A stretch of 64,000 nt of DNA from positions 62,001-126,000 of IMG/VR virus record IMGVR_UViG_3300031918_000005; one strand, written 5' to 3'. Origin of the DNA: a virus. The notes below the pieces were generated by a model. It worked only from the letters and a program-made list of their open reading frames with translations. It made no database searches and had not been told where the DNA came from. Numbering within the stretch: position 1 is the first letter of the stretch; every line of letters starts with the position of its first letter. A program made the position numbers and the translations under genes. Positions 61,365 to 64,000 of the stretch are shown piece after piece.

Positions 61365-61813
61365 TATTCTTTCGGTTTTTCTTCTTCAACTTTATAATAT
61401 TCCATTAGAATCTTCTTCAGTGATTTTCTTAATTCATTAATGTCATAATTGTTTACCATTATATCAATTAATTTTTCACTATTGATTTCATCTTTGAAAG
61501 TTTCCTCAACAAATCCAAAAGTTTTTTTATCAAATACTGATAAAGTTATGTTTTTTTGCATAGAATTTTTCTGTTTTCTAGATAATATATCTTGAACAGT
61601 TTTTTCTACTTCTGATTTTGGTTTGCTTATTGATTGTAATATAGTGTTATTTTGTGAATTTTTATTAGGTTTCAAATCGACATTTTGTAAATAAACTTTT
61701 GATTCACCATCAGTCACAGCAACATCTTTTGTTCCTTTCACTATTGCTTCTAATTCAGGGTCAAACAATTCAAAATCTTTAGATTCAATTTCTTCAATTC
61801 CATCTTTAGTCAT
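61361..61813 (-). CDS. Unassigned acidic protein
   Basis: A 150-residue protein. MTKDGIEEIESKDFELFDPE begins an acidic region, a middle linker has NSQNNTILQSISKPKSEVEK, and the end has LRKSLKKILMEYYKVEEEKP. Its beta hairpin NITLSVFDKKTFGFVEETFK may be the only folded part. It could be a structural or core protein. The start is preceded by a TTAAATAATATTATTATG sequence resembling the late motif. It converges with the gp53-like gene, whose stop overlaps its own by three or four bases. Confidence 0.6.
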   Translation of the reverse strand: MTKDGIEEIESKDFELFDPELEAIVKGTKDVAVTDGESKVYLQNVDLKPNKNSQNNTILQSISKPKSEVEKTVQDILSRKQKNSMQKNITLSVFDKKTFGFVEETFKDEINSEKLIDIMVNNYDINELRKSLKKILMEYYKVEEEKPKEY

Positions 61814-61918
61814 AATAATATTATTTAATATTTATAATTTTTTATAAATTTAAAAAATTGATATTTTCATATATTGATACAAATTTATTGTGTTGAATAT
61901 AAATATATAAAACATATT

Positions 61919-63058
61919 ATGACAATACCACCAATTAATATAGTTATAGGCGATTTACATTTTGGTAGATATAGCAATGATTTGAAAGAACTCGAAATTT
62001 CAATACAATACTTCAAAAACTTTATTTTCCCAATGTTAAAAGAACTCAACGAAAAATTTGGTAAAGAAAATATTGGTGTCATACAAATTGGTGATATTTA
62101 TGATAATCGTTCATTGATATCGACCGAAATACAAGATTCTATACTTGATATATTTGAAGAAATGGCTGAAGAAAATCTTGTTATTGCTGATACTGGAAAC
62201 CATGACAAATTTAATCAATTAATCACAACAAGTCGTATTATATCATATATTAAAAACTGTAAAACTGTAAACAAACCTACAAGATTTACAACAGCAAACG
62301 GAAAAACAATTTCTATGATTCCAGCTATGGAAACCAAAGAAAAATTTTTGGAAGCTATATCAAAAGATGAACCAGCTGATTATATGTTTGGTCATGATGA
62401 TATCGCTGGATTTTCGCACGAAGGTATTATGGTAACAGAAGAAAAATCAATAAATATCAAAGAATTGTCAAAATATGGTCATGCTATATTAGGCCATATA
62501 CATAAAGCACAAGCAAAAGGTAATATAACATATGTTGGTTCTGCTTATCATACACGAAAAAATGAATGGGAGAATTCACCACATATAATGGTTATTAATT
62601 TGGATACTTCAAAATATAATTTTATTAAAAATATAATTTCTCCAAAATATGTTAACATATATGTTGATGATTTGCTGGAAATGACTGTTGATGAAGCTAA
62701 TGAAGCAATTAAAAACAATAAGGTGTCTATATTTGTTGATGACTTCAACAAAATAAACACAACTAAAATATCAGAATTCCTGACTGGTCAATATTCCCTG
62801 AAATATGAACAAAAAGTAGGCAAAATATATTCACAAAACGAAGTTGATAATAATTCATATGATGAGAATATAAAATATGAAACAGTTGATGATATCAAGA
62901 AAACTATAATCGAATATATAGAATCAAACGATTCATTCATTATTGATAAACAAATGATTGCAATCAGCACAAAAGCAAAAGAAACATTAATAACAAAACT
63001 TAATAATTTGTATAATGCTTCGAAAGATAAAGTTAAGATGATTGATGATAACAACTAA
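61919..63058 (+). CDS. 47: Recombination nuclease subunit (gp47/SbcD/Mre11-like)
   Basis: A 379-residue calcineurin-like phosphoesterase. ATG 61919 (MTIPPINIVIGDLHFGRYSN) is chosen because the metal motif should start soon after the N-terminus; the longer frame begins 15 codons earlier. Metal ligands appear as GDLHFG (D, H), QIGDIYDN (D), DTGNHDKF (N, H), YMFGHDDI and LGHIHKA (the GHxH motif). It partners the gp46-like ATPase to process DNA ends. T4 gp47 has 339 residues. It is the first gene of the group that leads to purZ. Confidence 0.9.
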   Translation: MTIPPINIVIGDLHFGRYSNDLKELEISIQYFKNFIFPMLKELNEKFGKENIGVIQIGDIYDNRSLISTEIQDSILDIFEEMAEENLVIADTGNHDKFNQLITTSRIISYIKNCKTVNKPTRFTTANGKTISMIPAMETKEKFLEAISKDEPADYMFGHDDIAGFSHEGIMVTEEKSINIKELSKYGHAILGHIHKAQAKGNITYVGSAYHTRKNEWENSPHIMVINLDTSKYNFIKNIISPKYVNIYVDDLLEMTVDEANEAIKNNKVSIFVDDFNKINTTKISEFLTGQYSLKYEQKVGKIYSQNEVDNNSYDENIKYETVDDIKKTIIEYIESNDSFIIDKQMIAISTKAKETLITKLNNLYNASKDKVKMIDDNN

Positions 63059-63440
63059 ACAACTAAATATTATGCAAAAGCTAATTAAAGTTTTCATAAA
63101 CCTAAAAAACAACTTACAACTTCAAAAATCTTATAACGAACTTGATAAATTGTATAATGAGCAATATTTTTCAGAAATGAAGAAAAATATTGATACTATA
63201 ATTTCTGAACTTACAGAAGGTAAAATTAACAGAGATAATATTTCTGTTAAACCAATCGAATATAAATCTTTGATTGAAGAACTTATTGAAAAAAGGAAAA
63301 AGATTGAGGATTTTAACGATAAAAATTCTACTACTGAAAGAGCTAAAATAACATCATATATTGATTTGTTAACTCATGTTATTGAAATTTTCAATTCTGA
63401 AATAGGTGAACAACTGAAAGATAAATATACACAAAATTAA
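63045..63440 (+). CDS. Small coiled-coil protein between gp47 and the PurZ-like gene
   Basis: A 131-residue helical protein from ATG 63045, overlapping the gp47 stop by 14 bases; ATG 63072 (MQKLIKVFINLKNN) is an alternative. It contains LQLQKSYNELDKLYNEQYFS and IEELIEKRKKIEDFNDKNST, typical of a coiled coil. No family is known. It lies between gp47 and the PurZ-like gene, with 12 bases to the latter, so the three are probably cotranscribed. Confidence 0.6.
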   Translation: MITTKQLNIMQKLIKVFINLKNNLQLQKSYNELDKLYNEQYFSEMKKNIDTIISELTEGKINRDNISVKPIEYKSLIEELIEKRKKIEDFNDKNSTTERAKITSYIDLLTHVIEIFNSEIGEQLKDKYTQN

Positions 63441-63452
63441 TATTGAATTAAA

Positions 63453-64000
63453 ATGAAACATTCACAAACGACTTTTAATTATTTCTTTGCAGAAGGAAAA
63501 ATAAGTTTCTTACTTGATGGGTTTGCAGGCTCGAGTGGTAAAGGACTTTTATCATCTAACATTGTTAAAAATAGCACAAATTGTAATTTTGCTATTTCAA
63601 CAAATGGTCAAAATGCATCACATTATTATGAGGAAAAATTTCCTGATGGTTCTGAAAAAATCATTTTGTTCAAAGTACTTCCAACATCTTCTGTTTATCA
63701 TAAAAAGCTTGATGCCGTTTATGTGTGTCAAGGAGCAGCATTTGAACCAAAAAGACTTCTTGAGGAAATAGAACTTACTGGTATTCCAAGACATAAAGTG
63801 AGAATTCATTATAAAGCTGGTATTATATCTCAACAAGACAGAGATTTTGAATCTGGTGTTTGTGATTATGAAGGTAATATTAATAAAGAACGACAAAAGG
63901 GTACTGTAACTTCGGGTACTACAGCAAGTGGTGCTGGTGCTGTTCGTGCTAAAAAATGTATGCGTAATCCAGACCAAAAAATTTACGCTTATGAATACCC
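63453..64000 (+). CDS. purZ: PurZ/PurA-like (deoxy)adenylosuccinate synthetase, 3' end outside window
   Basis: At least 182 residues, open at the right edge. The adenylosuccinate synthetase fold is clear: LLDGFAGSSGKG (residues 20-31) corresponds to E. coli GTQWGDEGKGK, then NGQNASHYY (family GHNAGHT; catalytic His kept), FKVLPTSSVYH, VCQGAAFEPKRLLEEIE and VTSGTTASGAGA (family GTTGRGIGP). The key difference is residue 27: the catalytic Asp13 of E. coli PurA is Ser, and the next Glu is also Ser. From memory, PurZ enzymes that use dGMP to make 2-aminoadenine precursors have exactly this Asp-to-Ser change. I therefore favour PurZ. A divergent PurA remains possible because the substrate-binding C-terminal half is not visible. 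Confidence 0.82.
   Translation, partial: MKHSQTTFNYFFAEGKISFLLDGFAGSSGKGLLSSNIVKNSTNCNFAISTNGQNASHYYEEKFPDGSEKIILFKVLPTSSVYHKKLDAVYVCQGAAFEPKRLLEEIELTGIPRHKVRIHYKAGIISQQDRDFESGVCDYEGNINKERQKGTVTSGTTASGAGAVRAKKCMRNPDQKIYAYEY

Noticed and set aside
1-64000. tRNA genes
   Set aside because: I looked for T-loop-like GTTCRA strings flanked by pairing arms in the gene-free stretches and found no cloverleaf that I could defend. A tRNA search program would be decisive.
1-64000. Recoded stop codons as in some large Bacteroidota phages
   Set aside because: TAA, TGA and TAG all end well-defined genes at expected lengths (for example TAG at 61362-61364 and TGA at 6384-6386), so the standard code applies.

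Overview
This window looks like part of a large, very AT-rich, T4-like (myovirus) phage genome. Support comes from a near-complete set of T4-type genes: portal (gp20-like), tail tube (gp19-like), tape measure, gp4-like head-completion nuclease, RNase H, UvsX, UvsW, gp41-type helicase, Dda-like helicase, gp46/gp47 recombination nuclease, a gp55-like late sigma factor, family B DNA polymerase and large terminase. A Bacteroidota host is suggested, not proven, by the lack of Shine-Dalgarno-like sequences before genes, a DUF4494-like protein and a YopX-like protein. I saw no tRNA, rRNA or CRISPR, and the standard stop codons are all used.

Layout. 1-6386: a huge virion protein entering from the left edge (-), then RNase H, a small gene and a tail structural gene (+). 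6387-12000 (-): a cluster of small genes, several sharing the N-terminal peptide MKKLK(V/I/A)FES, probably capsid-targeted cargo. 12003-21948 (-): lysis transglycosylase, thymidylate synthase, dNMP kinase, unassigned accessory genes, and a sigma-factor/MORN-repeat fusion. 22207-35421: gp4-like, tape measure, the N-terminal part of terminase ending in a split intein, a polymerase fragment, DNA methylase, Dda-like helicase, late sigma factor, portal and core-like proteins. 35468-54225 (-): replicative helicase, UvsX, tail tube, two homing endonucleases, a free-standing intein ORF, UvsW, gp46-like and class II ribonucleotide reductase. 54580-64000 (mainly +): unassigned and virion genes, a possible spanin pair, PurB, gp53-like, gp47-like, and a PurZ-like gene cut by the right edge.

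How it works together. RNR, ThyA and dNMP kinase feed dNTP synthesis. PurZ-like plus PurB could form the dGMP-to-diamino-dAMP branch that replaces adenine with 2-aminoadenine; the PurA catalytic Asp position is Ser here, as I recall for PurZ. Late genes seem to be switched on from a repeated TAAATAATTAAAA motif just before start codons, matching the gp55-like sigma factor. A second promoter family with a TTGGCAYGATTTTTG core precedes three genes, including the sigma/MORN fusion.

The most unusual feature is a trans-splicing arrangement. Terminase is broken inside its Walker A motif by a short split N-intein. About 18 kb away, a separate ORF carries a C-intein joined directly to another short N-intein with no host-protein sequence between them. 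The terminase C-terminal half and the polymerase N-terminal half are not in this window.
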